From contig JAPOUQ010000038.1 of assembly GCA_026708585.1 (NCBI GenBank), positions 1 to 40,629 on the forward strand: DNA of 40,629 nucleotides. The letters run 5' to 3'. The notes below the pieces were generated by a model, which saw only the letters and a program-made list of their open reading frames with translations, ran no database searches and was not told the DNA's origin. Made by a program: the position numbers and the translations under genes. This DNA is from Gammaproteobacteria bacterium. Lineage in GTDB: Bacteria > Pseudomonadota > Gammaproteobacteria > Arenicellales > Poriferihabitantaceae. Of the stretch, positions 29,028 to 38,585 are shown one piece after another. Numbering within the stretch: the first letter of the stretch is position 1; each line of letters opens with the position of its first letter.

Positions 29028-30035
29028 TCACTTGGATTTACGAGTCTGTGTAGCCTTTTTTGGCTTCGTTTTTGTAGCAACCGTCTTAGACTTGGCCTTG
29101 GTCGATACTGAACGAGACTTCGATTTTGCAGTGGTTTTCGCAGATTTATTGCGCGCAGTAGTCGTCTTGGAAGTACTTGTCGTCTTGCGTTTCGTTGTTT
29201 TTTTGTTCGCTCCAGAAGGAGATGGCTTTTGCACAGTAGCCGATTTCTTTATGCTTGTTCGCTTGGGCTTTCTTACCTTCTTGGGTGGATCAATACGATT
29301 GATCTCACCACCAGCAATCACTGTATGATCGATCTCTTCTTCAACCTCAGACGCAGTCTCAAGTGTATGAACTTCCAAAGGACGAATCTCAATATCCAAC
29401 ATATCTCGGATTATTTGATGAATCTGATCCTTATCACCCTCCCCTTTCACGTTGCGGAGTTTGTGCTGAGCTCGAAAATAGGTAATGAGCGGCGAGGTTT
29501 CTTTTTCATAGACCTCAAGACGAGTCTTGACAGACTCTAAATTGTCATCCGTTCTAGAGATGAACTCGGTTGAACCACATGTATCACATACACCTTCAAC
29601 TTGTGGAAGGTCAAAATGATGATTATAAATTCGCCCGCAGTGGTTGCAAATGAACCGGCCAGAAATTCGCTTGATCAACACATCATTTTTGACATCAATA
29701 TTGACTGCAATCTGGATAGGTCGACCCAGAAGACCGAGCAGATTATCCAAAGCTTGAGCTTGTGGAATACTGCGAGGGTATCCATCGATAATGAAACCGC
29801 GCTTGGTATCTCGTTTGCGGAGTCGTTCTTCAAGAATTTCCAAGACAATCTGGTCATCGACTAGATTGCCTTTGTCCATGGCCTGTTGAGCAAGTTGACC
29901 AAGTGGTGAATTTTCGGAAACCGCTTCGCGAAGTAAGTCTCCAGTCGAAATCTGCGGAATCCGGTAGACCTCCGACAACATTTTGGCTTGGGTACCCTTA
30001 CCTGATCCTGGCCCACCCATTAGCGTTATACGCAT
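29028..30035 (-). CDS. adk: Adenylate kinase with zinc-type lid and histone-H1-like tail
   Basis: Adenylate kinase interconverts ATP + AMP and 2 ADP. Residues 1-215 are a normal long-form enzyme: P-loop GGPGSGKGT (7-15), NMP-binding STGDLLR (30-36), the DGYPRS motif (84-89), and a lid with four cysteines C130/C133/C150/C153, the zinc-holding arrangement rather than the E. coli lid without Cys. Beyond it comes an acidic link (about 216-248), then 85 residues (251-335) with 25 Lys, 6 Arg and no acidic residue, rich in Thr, Ser and Ala, like histone H1 or bacterial Lys-rich tails. The frame is continuous with no repeat expansion that would suggest an artefact. The tail may bind nucleic acid or polyphosphate; this is inference. 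Confidence 0.95.
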   Translation of the reverse strand: MRITLMGGPGSGKGTQAKMLSEVYRIPQISTGDLLREAVSENSPLGQLAQQAMDKGNLVDDQIVLEILEERLRKRDTKRGFIIDGYPRSIPQAQALDNLLGLLGRPIQIAVNIDVKNDVLIKRISGRFICNHCGRIYNHHFDLPQVEGVCDTCGSTEFISRTDDNLESVKTRLEVYEKETSPLITYFRAQHKLRNVKGEGDKDQIHQIIRDMLDIEIRPLEVHTLETASEVEEEIDHTVIAGGEINRIDPPKKVRKPKRTSIKKSATVQKPSPSGANKKTTKRKTTSTSKTTTARNKSAKTTAKSKSRSVSTKAKSKTVATKTKPKKATQTRKSK

Positions 30036-30127
30036 GGCTTGAAAAAAAGTTTATCGTTGTTTTGGAATAGGTTGAACTATCTGCTTACTTACCCATACAG
30101 CGAGAGAAAATACTCAATCAAGGCAGT

Positions 30128-30964
30128 TCATTGTTGCATTAACTGTTCAGAAAAGAATTCAGTCCAATTTGCCTCGAAACTGCCACTAGCAATAAATGCG
30201 GAGTTTACAATATCGAGCTTATTATACTCCAGCGAATTTCCTTCGGCATTCTGGATTTTTCCGCCTGCTACTTCAAGAATACACTGTGCTGCAGCTGTAT
30301 CCCACTCACTGGTTGGCCCAAACCTAGGATAGATATCAGCCAGTCCATCCGCTAACAGGCAAAATTTCAGCGAACTACCCAAAGGATAAGTCTCAACCTG
30401 TGAAAAGTGCAATTTTAGTTTCGAGATAAATCGATTTAGATTCGCATCTTGTATAGAGCGGCTCGATACCACCACTACCAACTGATCGCTTATTTCACGG
30501 GTTTGAATTGGTCTGCACTTGTTCTGTGCATCAACACAAAATGCTCCAACGCCCAGAGCTGCATATTGTAGTAGATTACGAACCGGTGTGTATACAACAC
30601 CAAGAATCGGTTTTGAATCCTGAATTAAAGCAATATTTACCGTAAACTCCCCATTGCCCTGAACAAAACCCTTGGTTCCATCAAGCGGATCCACCAACCA
30701 AAGCGTTGACCAGTTAATTCGCTGCCTGTGGATTTCGGGCGAAGACTCCTCCGACAATATCGGAATATCCGGCGTGAGTTCCTGTAATGAGGTTAGGATA
30801 AACTTATGAGAATGTAGATCAGCCATAGTAAGAGGAGAGCCATCTTTCTTATATTCAACGGCTAAATCGTGGTTCTCATATATATCCAGAATTATTCGCC
30901 CTGCTGATACTGCAATAGATGCAACATCCTCAAGAAACGAGTAAGTAATCTTTTCCTTTAACAT
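30128..30964 (-). CDS. cysQ: 3'(2'),5'-bisphosphate nucleotidase CysQ
   Basis: CysQ removes a phosphate from 3'-phosphoadenosine 5'-phosphate, a by-product of sulfate assimilation. The product is about 278 residues with the metal-dependent inositol-phosphatase fold: LSEESSPE, LVDPLDGTKGFVQGNGEFTVNIAL and SEWDTAAAQCILEVAGG carry the Mg2+ ligands. ATG 30964 has GAGG eight bases upstream and is preferred over a start 12 codons earlier that has no ribosome site. It is on the minus strand, 92 bp upstream of adk and divergent from zapE. Confidence 0.95.
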   Translation of the reverse strand: MLKEKITYSFLEDVASIAVSAGRIILDIYENHDLAVEYKKDGSPLTMADLHSHKFILTSLQELTPDIPILSEESSPEIHRQRINWSTLWLVDPLDGTKGFVQGNGEFTVNIALIQDSKPILGVVYTPVRNLLQYAALGVGAFCVDAQNKCRPIQTREISDQLVVVVSSRSIQDANLNRFISKLKLHFSQVETYPLGSSLKFCLLADGLADIYPRFGPTSEWDTAAAQCILEVAGGKIQNAEGNSLEYNKLDIVNSAFIASGSFEANWTEFFSEQLMQQ

Positions 30965-31147
30965 ACATAATACCTCAACTTTTTTCCCGAGCTCAGGCAA
31001 ATGTTCTTGACAATAACAAGACTAACTGCAACGTAAACACTCCAATATCAAAATATGGCAGATTGCAAATTGTGAATTCAGTTTATCATGCCTATAACGA
31101 TCCGACGAGTTAAATCTGTTGTCTAATCACTTAATAACCGAACCAAT

Positions 31148-32257
31148 ATGATTTCTTCTACCGGCCACCATTCACCATCTGTACTCTATCAGCGATTATT
31201 GGATGATGGCTCCCTGAATATGGATTCATCACAAGATCGAGCACTTCAACAGCTTGACCTTTTGCAATATGAACTATTAACCAACACTGGAGAACGAAAA
31301 TCCAGTAGATTAAAAGAATTACTCTCCTTCAGACTAAAGAAACCGCCTACCGGATGTTATCTATGGGGTAGCGTTGGAACCGGAAAAACCTTGCTTATGG
31401 ACTTGTTTGTCTCTAGCCTTTCACCGGCAATCGTCTATCGTACCCATTTTCATCGGTTTATGCGTTCAGTGCATCACAAAAAAAACCAGATCAAGGAACA
31501 AATCGATCCACTAAAATCAGTAGCAAAGGATCTACTCGGGGACCGATGTGTTCTTTGCCTTGATGAATTCACAGTCTCCGATATCGCCGATGCAATGATT
31601 ATGGCTACCCTTCTCGGTCATCTCTTTGAGCGCAGGATAACTCTGGTAACCACATCCAATACCCCACCAGATCAACTGTATTGGGGAGGACTTCAACGAG
31701 ATCGGTTTCTTCCTGCTATTGAACTGATCAAAGATCATACATCCAGTATTGAAGTTGATAATGGCAAGGATTACCGCATGGAATACCTGAGTGGAACCAA
31801 TACATTTATGGTTCCATCGACAGATGAGACAGAAGCAAGTCTCAGGTCTGCTTTTATCCATCTAGCAGGACCAAACCCATCCTTCAATACAAAACTCGAA
31901 ATCAATGGTCGTCTCCTAGAAGCCAAAGCTCTGGGGGCCGACACCGTCTGGTTTAGCTTTGAAGCGATTTGTCAAACTCATCGATCAAACTTGGACTACA
32001 TAGAAATTGCCCAACAGTTCCATACCATGATCATTAGCGATATCCCACAACTTGGTTCAGACATGGATGATTCTGCTCGACGATTCATTGAACTCATTGA
32101 TGAACTGTATGATCGCAATGTCAATTTGCTGGCTTCCTCTGATTACTCTCCCAAAGATATCTATCAGGGTAAGCGACTCATGAATGCGTTTCAGCGAACT
32201 CAGAGCCGTCTGGTTGAGATGTCATCTACGGCCTATCTCTCTTCACCTCATAAATAA
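31148..32257 (+). CDS. zapE: Cell division ATPase ZapE (AFG1 family)
   Basis: This 369-residue AFG1-like ATPase has Walker A GSVGTGKT (74-81), Walker B VLCLDEF, a sensor-like LVTTSNTPPDQLYW, and the family's C-terminal RRFIELIDELYDRNVNLL. E. coli ZapE binds the FtsZ ring late in division and under anaerobic or high-temperature stress. Length matches (375). The cytoplasmic protein's gene is followed after 8 bp by an MFS transporter gene, so the two are likely cotranscribed. Confidence 0.95.
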   Translation: MISSTGHHSPSVLYQRLLDDGSLNMDSSQDRALQQLDLLQYELLTNTGERKSSRLKELLSFRLKKPPTGCYLWGSVGTGKTLLMDLFVSSLSPAIVYRTHFHRFMRSVHHKKNQIKEQIDPLKSVAKDLLGDRCVLCLDEFTVSDIADAMIMATLLGHLFERRITLVTTSNTPPDQLYWGGLQRDRFLPAIELIKDHTSSIEVDNGKDYRMEYLSGTNTFMVPSTDETEASLRSAFIHLAGPNPSFNTKLEINGRLLEAKALGADTVWFSFEAICQTHRSNLDYIEIAQQFHTMIISDIPQLGSDMDDSARRFIELIDELYDRNVNLLASSDYSPKDIYQGKRLMNAFQRTQSRLVEMSSTAYLSSPHK

Positions 32258-32265
32258 TTCAGATC

Positions 32266-33483
32266 GTGTTTCGTAAACCAACCGGAGCGATTCCCCATGC
32301 TGAATTTGTAGCGGTGATGGCATTGATGATGGCCTTGGTTGCGCTTTCCACTGATATCATTCTGCCTGCACTTGGACATATCAATCAGGATTTAATAACG
32401 TCCCACCCCAACGATCGCCAACTAATCATTGTCGTACTGTTCTTTGGAATGGCCTGTGGGCAGATATTCTGGGGACCACTATCCGACAGCTTTGGACGCA
32501 GACCCGCTATTCATTTTGGTTCTATCGTGTTCATCATGGGTTGTCTGATCAGTGCTCTGTCCCAGAGCATGGAGGTTATGCTTTTTGGAAGGTTCTGCCA
32601 AGGACTGGGTGCTGCCTCAGCAAGAGTCGTAACCATGGCTATGATCCGAGATCGATTTTCAGGAGAACAAATGGCCAAAGTTCTCTCAATGGTGATGTCA
32701 GTGTTTATCCTGATTCCGATGTTGGCACCTGCTATTGGTCAGACTGTCCTATGGCTCAGCACTTGGCGAATGATATTCGTAGTCATTTTGATGTATGGCC
32801 TGGTCATGCAGATCTGGTTCTTCTTGCGACAACCGGAAACCCTCAATATTGATCGCCGCTCACCTTTCACCCTCAAAATTGTGCGTGATTCCTTGCTGAT
32901 CGTTTGCAGACACCGAGCAACAATTCTTTACACTTTATCGGCGGCACTCATATTTGGGATTTTTGTAGGATACCTAGCAATCGCACAACAGTTGTTTCAA
33001 GAGTTTTATGTGACCGGGGATCGATTTGCGTTTTACTTTGCAATCCTAGCACTATCTATCGGCATTGCCATGTTCGCAAACTCTTTTCTGGTTTCTCGCC
33101 ATGGCATGTACAAACTTAATTTTTTTGGTTTAATTGCCTTAATTGTAGTGGCTGTGATTTTTTTCATTCTGACAGTAATGTACGAAGGCAAGCCGCCGTT
33201 TGCAATAACCTTAGGAATGTTGTTTGCATACTTCCTACCAATTGGAAGTTTATTCATCAATATGAACGCTCTGGCGATTGAGCCACATGGAAAAATTGCT
33301 GGGATGGCAAGCACAATCATTAACTCACTAATCACTTTGGGATCATTGATCATCGGCATCGCAATCGGCCAGTCGTTTAATACTAGCCTGTATCCATTTG
33401 CGGCCGGAGCACTGGTATTTAGTATTCTGTCGCTATCTGTTTATGGTCTTGCCTCTAGGAGACCCACTACACAAACCGACTGA
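32266..33483 (+). CDS. Bcr/CflA-type MFS multidrug transporter
   Basis: This 405-residue protein has twelve predicted membrane helices and the MFS motif A, GPLSDSFGRRPA, between helices 2 and 3. ALSTDIILPAL at the start of helix 1 and the LFGRFCQGLGAAS and ARVVTMAMIRDRF region are characteristic of the Bcr/CflA drug:proton antiporters. The start is GTG 32266, 8 bp after zapE. It is an inner-membrane proton-driven exporter; substrates cannot be told. Its stop lies 8 bp before that of the convergent metA, with no terminator between. Confidence 0.92.
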   Translation: MFRKPTGAIPHAEFVAVMALMMALVALSTDIILPALGHINQDLITSHPNDRQLIIVVLFFGMACGQIFWGPLSDSFGRRPAIHFGSIVFIMGCLISALSQSMEVMLFGRFCQGLGAASARVVTMAMIRDRFSGEQMAKVLSMVMSVFILIPMLAPAIGQTVLWLSTWRMIFVVILMYGLVMQIWFFLRQPETLNIDRRSPFTLKIVRDSLLIVCRHRATILYTLSAALIFGIFVGYLAIAQQLFQEFYVTGDRFAFYFAILALSIGIAMFANSFLVSRHGMYKLNFFGLIALIVVAVIFFILTVMYEGKPPFAITLGMLFAYFLPIGSLFINMNALAIEPHGKIAGMASTIINSLITLGSLIIGIAIGQSFNTSLYPFAAGALVFSILSLSVYGLASRRPTTQTD

Positions 33484-33491
33484 AACCTGAA

Positions 33492-34571
33492 CTATCTGCT
33501 ACTTTTGAGAAATCCGATTGGGTCAGACGGATCAATGCCATCCATGAAGACCTTACCCCGATCAGGATGAGCGACCTGATAGATCAACCCAAGCCAGTTA
33601 TTGATTAAGGCCTTTCCGGTGTCAGACCAAGTTATATCAACTGATGCTTGAAGCTCCTGCTCTGGAAATGGTATCAAGTTCTGATAATCGCCTCGACAGA
33701 CAAGTACCTTAACTTTGTACTTTTCAGCAATATCTCTGGCCTGCCCTTTAAAATAATTCTCGGGCATAGGAGGATAAGTATCCCGAGTTCCTTCGATATA
33801 GCGGACAACTTCTCGCTTGTATTCCTTAAGGAGACTGATCTTGTCATACTCGGGATGACCCTGAAAAAAAACGAAGCGCAAACCATCTGTACTGACACCA
33901 AGATGCAGATTGGAAACCTCACCTTCAGCTAGAACAACCAGACCAGATTCTTCGAATTGTCTGGAATTGACTTCAAAAACATGCGAGTGCGGTGCATCAA
34001 ACCGACTATCTATATTACTGGTTAGCGGGTGCATCTTGTTGGTTAGACGATGCGAGTAGACACCCCAGCGTTTTTCAGGGAGGAGATATCGTTCAAAGCC
34101 ATACAGCATTTGAACTATTGCATGAGTTGCCAAACATGAACACATCACTGAACAGACATTATCCTTTGCCCAACGAACCACCTCTTCTAGAGGATTCCAG
34201 AACGGTTCAGCTGTTATATCTGGAAGTACAGGATTTGCTCCAGATAGGATCAATGCATCAAGACCTTGCTCGCGAATCATATCAAAAGGAAGGTAATATC
34301 GATTTACGTGTTCTGCCGCCACTCCTTCTCTTGGAATCTCTTGAAATGTAAACGGATGAATGATGAATTGAGCAATTCGATTACACGAACCAACCAATCT
34401 CATGAACTGACGTTCGGTAGCTTCAAGTGCCGCATCGGGCATCATATTTAACAAACCAATATGAAGTTCACGAATATCTTGAGTAGTAGCGCGTTCTGGG
34501 GTTAGAATCTCCTGTCCTTCATCACGCAGTCGCTGAAAACTCGGCAAAGAATTTGTCTCAACTAAGGGCAT
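33492..34571 (-). CDS. metA: Homoserine O-acyltransferase MetA
   Basis: This enzyme makes O-acyl-homoserine, the first dedicated step to methionine. The 359-residue protein has the MetA glutamine-amidotransferase-like fold. Catalytic Cys146 lies in CSCLATHA, and H239 and E241 in FFQGHPEYD. LNMMPDAALEATERQFMRL near residue 42 is diagnostic. It is about 50 residues longer than E. coli MetA, mostly at the C-terminus. The residue matching E. coli position 111, where Glu favours acetyl-CoA and Gly succinyl-CoA, falls on Val115 in a gap-free local alignment, so the acyl donor cannot be read off. It is a single minus-strand gene. Confidence 0.94.
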   Translation of the reverse strand: MPLVETNSLPSFQRLRDEGQEILTPERATTQDIRELHIGLLNMMPDAALEATERQFMRLVGSCNRIAQFIIHPFTFQEIPREGVAAEHVNRYYLPFDMIREQGLDALILSGANPVLPDITAEPFWNPLEEVVRWAKDNVCSVMCSCLATHAIVQMLYGFERYLLPEKRWGVYSHRLTNKMHPLTSNIDSRFDAPHSHVFEVNSRQFEESGLVVLAEGEVSNLHLGVSTDGLRFVFFQGHPEYDKISLLKEYKREVVRYIEGTRDTYPPMPENYFKGQARDIAEKYKVKVLVCRGDYQNLIPFPEQELQASVDITWSDTGKALINNWLGLIYQVAHPDRGKVFMDGIDPSDPIGFLKSSR

Positions 34572-34655
34572 GATTCAAATGGGTTAACTGTAACTAATTG
34601 CATCAACTTAGGATTCATCATCGCTTTTCGTTCAGTATTTTTGTCGGGCACTCGG

Positions 34656-35501
34656 TCAGGATAGACCATCCATACACTGACAAATTAATTCCAGAATATC
34701 GGCCTCATTATTGAGCTTCCAAATCTTTTCTGCTTCAATGGTGTATCCATATTTCTCTGCAATCCGCTGATACTGAGGGCGCCGATAATCGATCAATAAT
34801 GGAAAAATCCAGCGTATAAATTCATCAGGTTGAATCTCATTGGCAAATTTCAGCGAGTGCTCTTCAAGATATTGGGTAAGATGTCGATCCAGAAAATCAT
34901 CTTCGTAACAGAGTGGTTTCGGCTTACAAATTGCTCGATCGATTAACACATGCTCCAAAGACTCATCTGCATGGAGATAGATAACAACACTAATTGCTGA
35001 TAACCGTTCCCAGCATTCGGAGTCAGTCAGAGAACAGACACTACCCCCAGCATCATTGATGAAATGGGGGTACCCATAGATATCTCTCGATTTTTGCATG
35101 AATAAATCGACATCCCGCATAGCATGAGTTTCTGCATCTCGAAAAATCGCCTGACGACGCTTGAATTCATCAATACTCATTCCTCCCTTTGCAGGATTAC
35201 CAACCATACCGAGAAAGCTAGAGACGGAAAACTGATGCTCAAAGGTGAAATTATTGCGAATATAGATGGAGTCTGTCTGTAGCAGGTTTTTCAGGAAGGG
35301 GTTTTGCATAGCTACCCGCTTCACCTCATCAAGTATGGGCTCATCGAGATAACGGGTGGCAATCCGATAATCCCCTGAATAATGAAACCATGTATCTCGA
35401 GGCAATTTCAATGAAAAAGCCGTTTTCCCTACACCGGACATACCTAACAAAGTTATCACTTTGTTTGGCGCTTCCATGAATTGTTTGGCAGTTAACTTCA
35501 T
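34656..35501 (-). CDS. Uncharacterised P-loop ATPase
   Basis: This is a soluble protein of about 281 residues from ATG 35501. It opens with a clear Walker A, ITLLGMSGVGKTAFSLKLP, and a possible acidic Walker-B-like strand later (VVIYLHADES). Between are WFHYSGDYRIATRYLDEP, YGYPHFINDAGGS and a C-terminal YRRPQYQRIAEKYGYTI. It is kinase-like in layout but fits no named family that I recognise. An upstream extension of 21 codons would run into uppP and lacks a ribosome site, so the shorter start is preferred. It lies 31 bp downstream of uppP in the midA-uppP run. Function unknown. Confidence 0.83.
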   Translation of the reverse strand: MKLTAKQFMEAPNKVITLLGMSGVGKTAFSLKLPRDTWFHYSGDYRIATRYLDEPILDEVKRVAMQNPFLKNLLQTDSIYIRNNFTFEHQFSVSSFLGMVGNPAKGGMSIDEFKRRQAIFRDAETHAMRDVDLFMQKSRDIYGYPHFINDAGGSVCSLTDSECWERLSAISVVIYLHADESLEHVLIDRAICKPKPLCYEDDFLDRHLTQYLEEHSLKFANEIQPDEFIRWIFPLLIDYRRPQYQRIAEKYGYTIEAEKIWKLNNEADILELICQCMDGLS

Positions 35502-35532
35502 GGGTACATATCTGGATTTGGACAGTGGAATT

Positions 35533-36330
35533 CTACAGGAATAAAGAAAGAATAATGACACCAAGAATCAGTCGATACCAGACAAATGGCATAAGGCTGT
35601 AGCGCTCTAGATAGCGAAGAAAATAACGAATGCATAAAAACGCGATGGACGCAGACAGGCCAATTGCGACCGAAAGTTTCGGCCAGTCGATTGGTTTGGA
35701 GTCGGTTATTAGCTGATATCCTTCCCAGCCCCCGGCAATAAAAATAACCGGAGCAGCCATCAAGAATGAAAATCTTGCCGCGGCCTTCCGGGTCAACCCC
35801 ATCGCCATACCGGCGGTCAAGGTCACACCAGAACGAGATGTACCGGGTATGAGAGCTAGTATTTGAACCACACCAATCAGAAGCATGTCCCGCGTGCGAA
35901 TTTCATTAAATTCACGTACGCGTCGACCCCACAAATCCGCGGCACCTAACAATAGCCCAAATCCGATTGTCGCAATGGCAATGGAGATGGGATTACGGGC
36001 TAGTGTACTCACTATTCCCTCAATCAGAAAACCAATCAGTCCGATGAAAACTGTAGCAAAGAGAATGCACCATGCCATATTGCTTTGGAAAGTACTCCGG
36101 CTAGTGATGATCGATCGAACCCATTCACGAATCAGTAGCCGGAAATCTTCGTGGAAATAGCCAAGTACCGCTATCAATGTTCCAACATGGACGGCCACAT
36201 CAAAAGCAAGCCCCTGATCAAACCAGCCTAGCATGGAAGGTGCCAACGCCAAATGTCCAGAACTTGAAACCGGAAGGAATTCTGTGAGACCCTGAAGAAT
36301 CGACAACCAAATTATCTGGGACCAATCCAT
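35533..36330 (-). CDS. uppP: Undecaprenyl-diphosphatase UppP (BacA)
   Basis: UppP removes a phosphate from undecaprenyl diphosphate on the periplasmic face, recycling the lipid carrier for peptidoglycan and conferring bacitracin resistance. The 265-residue membrane protein has QGLTEFLPVSSSGHLAL near the start and IPGTSRSGVTLTAGMAMGL, the two halves of the active site, with about eight helices. ATG 36330 overlaps the midA stop as TAATG, so this start is favoured over one three codons upstream and indicates coupled translation. Confidence 0.96.
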   Translation of the reverse strand: MDWSQIIWLSILQGLTEFLPVSSSGHLALAPSMLGWFDQGLAFDVAVHVGTLIAVLGYFHEDFRLLIREWVRSIITSRSTFQSNMAWCILFATVFIGLIGFLIEGIVSTLARNPISIAIATIGFGLLLGAADLWGRRVREFNEIRTRDMLLIGVVQILALIPGTSRSGVTLTAGMAMGLTRKAAARFSFLMAAPVIFIAGGWEGYQLITDSKPIDWPKLSVAIGLSASIAFLCIRYFLRYLERYSLMPFVWYRLILGVIILSLFL

Positions 36331-37496
36331 TACAAACAATCCTGTATATCTTTCAAGGAAAAACCGGAAAGTCTGTAAGGATAGTTCCTTGACAACCCGA
36401 TTACCTTGAATAATTCTCCCATCTCATGAGGAAGAGTAAGTTTCTTAATCTGCTGGGTGGTTTCAAGCAAGTGCTTCGAAGGTGTAACAAACTCCGATGA
36501 TGGCAGATTCAAAATACCATTACCGATCAAAAAACAAGCCTGACTAGAAAAACCCGCAATCCTGGCACCAACTTGGTTACCCGCTTCGGCAATCGCCGTG
36601 AAATCGATATGTGCCGTAATATCCTGTAATCCGGGCCGCAAGAAAGGATCCATATTCGACTGATGGCGATAATGACACATAATCGTGCCATCTATTCTGG
36701 TCGGGTGAAAATATTCGCGCCTCGCAAACCCGTAATCAATGATTATCATCACCCCTTCTTTCAATGCTTCTGTAAGACTCCTCGTCCAATACTCTGCCTG
36801 AAGTCCTAACTCACCCTGATATCCACAGGGTAAATTAAATTGCTTCAGCCTAGCAAGTATTGGCTCCCTGAGCGGCGGACCTTCTTTCCAAACCAATACT
36901 CCTTGGTCCATACCCACCCCAAGTTCAACTATGCAATCTGTATTCCTGACTCGAAATCGTTTGACCGGCATCGCATCAAGAACTTCATTGGCAATAACCA
37001 TACCCGTTATTTGGCTAGGAATTTCCTGAACCCATTCGATGATTGGAAGAAATTGAGGTGCTATATTTTTGAATAGCAATTGCTGGCGTTGGATTAATTC
37101 ACCGCTGGTCTCAAGAATCCTATATTTTTCTGGTAGACCTGACTCTTGATTTAGGTAAGTAAGTATATCGAGTGCCAACTGACCAGTACCAGCACCAAAT
37201 TCCAAGATGTATGCCAACTTTGCGTTGGGCAGGTTTTTCTGAATCTCCTGATATTGTCGAGCCATACACCCTGCAAATACGTTACCCAGCATCGGAGCGG
37301 TAACATAATCGCCGTCTGCTCCTAACTTGATTGCATCAGAACAGTAATATCCGTAGTCTGGCGAATGTAGCACTTCGTGCATATATTGATCAAAGCCGAT
37401 CCATCCATCATTTTCATGAATAAGATCATGAATCCGACCAACAACCTGTGATGTATGGATATCTTGTTCTCGTGTTTTCTGATTGACTTGCGCCAA
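36330..37496 (-). CDS. MidA/NDUFAF7-family SAM-dependent methyltransferase
   Basis: This 388-residue cytoplasmic enzyme belongs to the MidA (DUF185) family. It has DYGYYCS at the start (SPDYGYY region), the SAM loop ILEFGAGTGQLALDIL, VIANEVLDAMPVKRF, and IIDYGFARREYFHPTR toward the end. The mitochondrial homologue NDUFAF7 methylates an arginine of complex I subunit NDUFS2; the bacterial target is not established. First gene of the minus-strand run with uppP and the ATPase, sharing TAATG with uppP. It is divergent from the folM-like gene across 236 bp with no obvious feature, a pairing common in gammaproteobacteria. Confidence 0.92.
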   Translation of the reverse strand: MAQVNQKTREQDIHTSQVVGRIHDLIHENDGWIGFDQYMHEVLHSPDYGYYCSDAIKLGADGDYVTAPMLGNVFAGCMARQYQEIQKNLPNAKLAYILEFGAGTGQLALDILTYLNQESGLPEKYRILETSGELIQRQQLLFKNIAPQFLPIIEWVQEIPSQITGMVIANEVLDAMPVKRFRVRNTDCIVELGVGMDQGVLVWKEGPPLREPILARLKQFNLPCGYQGELGLQAEYWTRSLTEALKEGVMIIIDYGFARREYFHPTRIDGTIMCHYRHQSNMDPFLRPGLQDITAHIDFTAIAEAGNQVGARIAGFSSQACFLIGNGILNLPSSEFVTPSKHLLETTQQIKKLTLPHEMGELFKVIGLSRNYPYRLSGFSLKDIQDCL

Positions 37497-37732
37497 TTTT
37501 ATGGTCTCGGTATGCAGTAGTAAATGGACCGAGATGAAACTCGGTGAGGTGATATTTGAGTATTTGTCAAATCGGATCCATGAAACATAATCAGTATAAT
37601 GTTGGTGACGAAACTGTCAACTAAAGGCAGAAATTCTGTTGTTATTTTTAGAATATTTCCTTCGATTTGGCCATTGGAGGCAGATCAATTAGCGAAATAT
37701 GTAATATCCCAAGTAGCGGGTAAAATTCTATC

Positions 37733-38542
37733 GTGGCGAAAAAATCAAAGCAGGCATTACACATCATTCAACCGCAGTCCAAGTCTGAACCATCCGTTGA
37801 CCCAATACTCTCCGGCAGGCTAATACTCGTGACGGGTGGGGCGCGTCGTATTGGTGAAGCAATTGTCCGACACCTACATATGCATGGTGCACGTTTGCTT
37901 ATTCATTATGACACTAGTCATAGTGAGGCTCTTGATTTAAAAGAAGAGTTAAGTAGCACACGTCCGGACTCAGTTGAGATTATCCAAGGTAGTTTCCGGG
38001 ATATTGCCGAACTCAAGATCAATTTGCGACATACAATCCATGACCTTGGTGGACTTGACTGCTTAATCAACAACGCCTCAAGATTTTATCCAACTCCAAT
38101 TGCCTCAACAGGTGATGACCAGTGGGACGATCTCATCACCACAAATCTCATAGCACCTTATTTTCTGAGTCAGACAACGGCACCCTATCTCAAAAAAAGT
38201 CGGGGATCAATTATTAATATCACTGATATATACGCCGAACGTCCCCTACCGGGATATTCTGTCTATAGTGCCTCCAAAGCAGCTTTGATGTCTTTGACCC
38301 GCTCACTGGCCATTGAACTAGGCCCAGAAATCAGGGTAAACGGAATCGCACCTGGAGCGATACTCTGGCCAGAACATGATCACGATGAACTCTCACAACA
38401 ACGTATAATTTCCAAGACAGCTCTCAAACAGATTGGTAATCCTGAAGACATAGCCAAAACTGTATTATTTTTCCTTTCTTCGGCAGATTACATTACCGGA
38501 CAAATTATCAATGTTGATGGTGGCAGAAGTATTCAGTATTGA
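37733..38542 (+). CDS. folM: FolM-like pteridine reductase (short-chain dehydrogenase)
   Basis: This 269-residue SDR has the TGGARRIGEA nucleotide loop; the double Arg is typical of NADPH-dependent pteridine reductases. Other elements are CLINNASRF, catalytic Tyr-Lys in YSVYSASKAALMS, and INVDGGRSIQY at the end. FolM-type enzymes reduce dihydrofolate or dihydropterins. About 25 residues before the fold are basic (MAKKSKQ) and extra. The start is GTG 37733. Its position next to midA is typical of the gammaproteobacterial folM locus. The exact substrate is inferred. Confidence 0.87.
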   Translation: MAKKSKQALHIIQPQSKSEPSVDPILSGRLILVTGGARRIGEAIVRHLHMHGARLLIHYDTSHSEALDLKEELSSTRPDSVEIIQGSFRDIAELKINLRHTIHDLGGLDCLINNASRFYPTPIASTGDDQWDDLITTNLIAPYFLSQTTAPYLKKSRGSIINITDIYAERPLPGYSVYSASKAALMSLTRSLAIELGPEIRVNGIAPGAILWPEHDHDELSQQRIISKTALKQIGNPEDIAKTVLFFLSSADYITGQIINVDGGRSIQY

Positions 38543-38585
38543 ATTAGAAATTCGCACCCGTTGACGAAAACAGACCAAAACCAAA

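Noticed and set aside
33849..33864. GGGATGACCCT motif similar to the arm of the 26.5-kb inverted repeat
   Set aside because: It lies inside metA, encoding the conserved GHPEYD region on the other strand, and has no partner arm, so it is coding coincidence.
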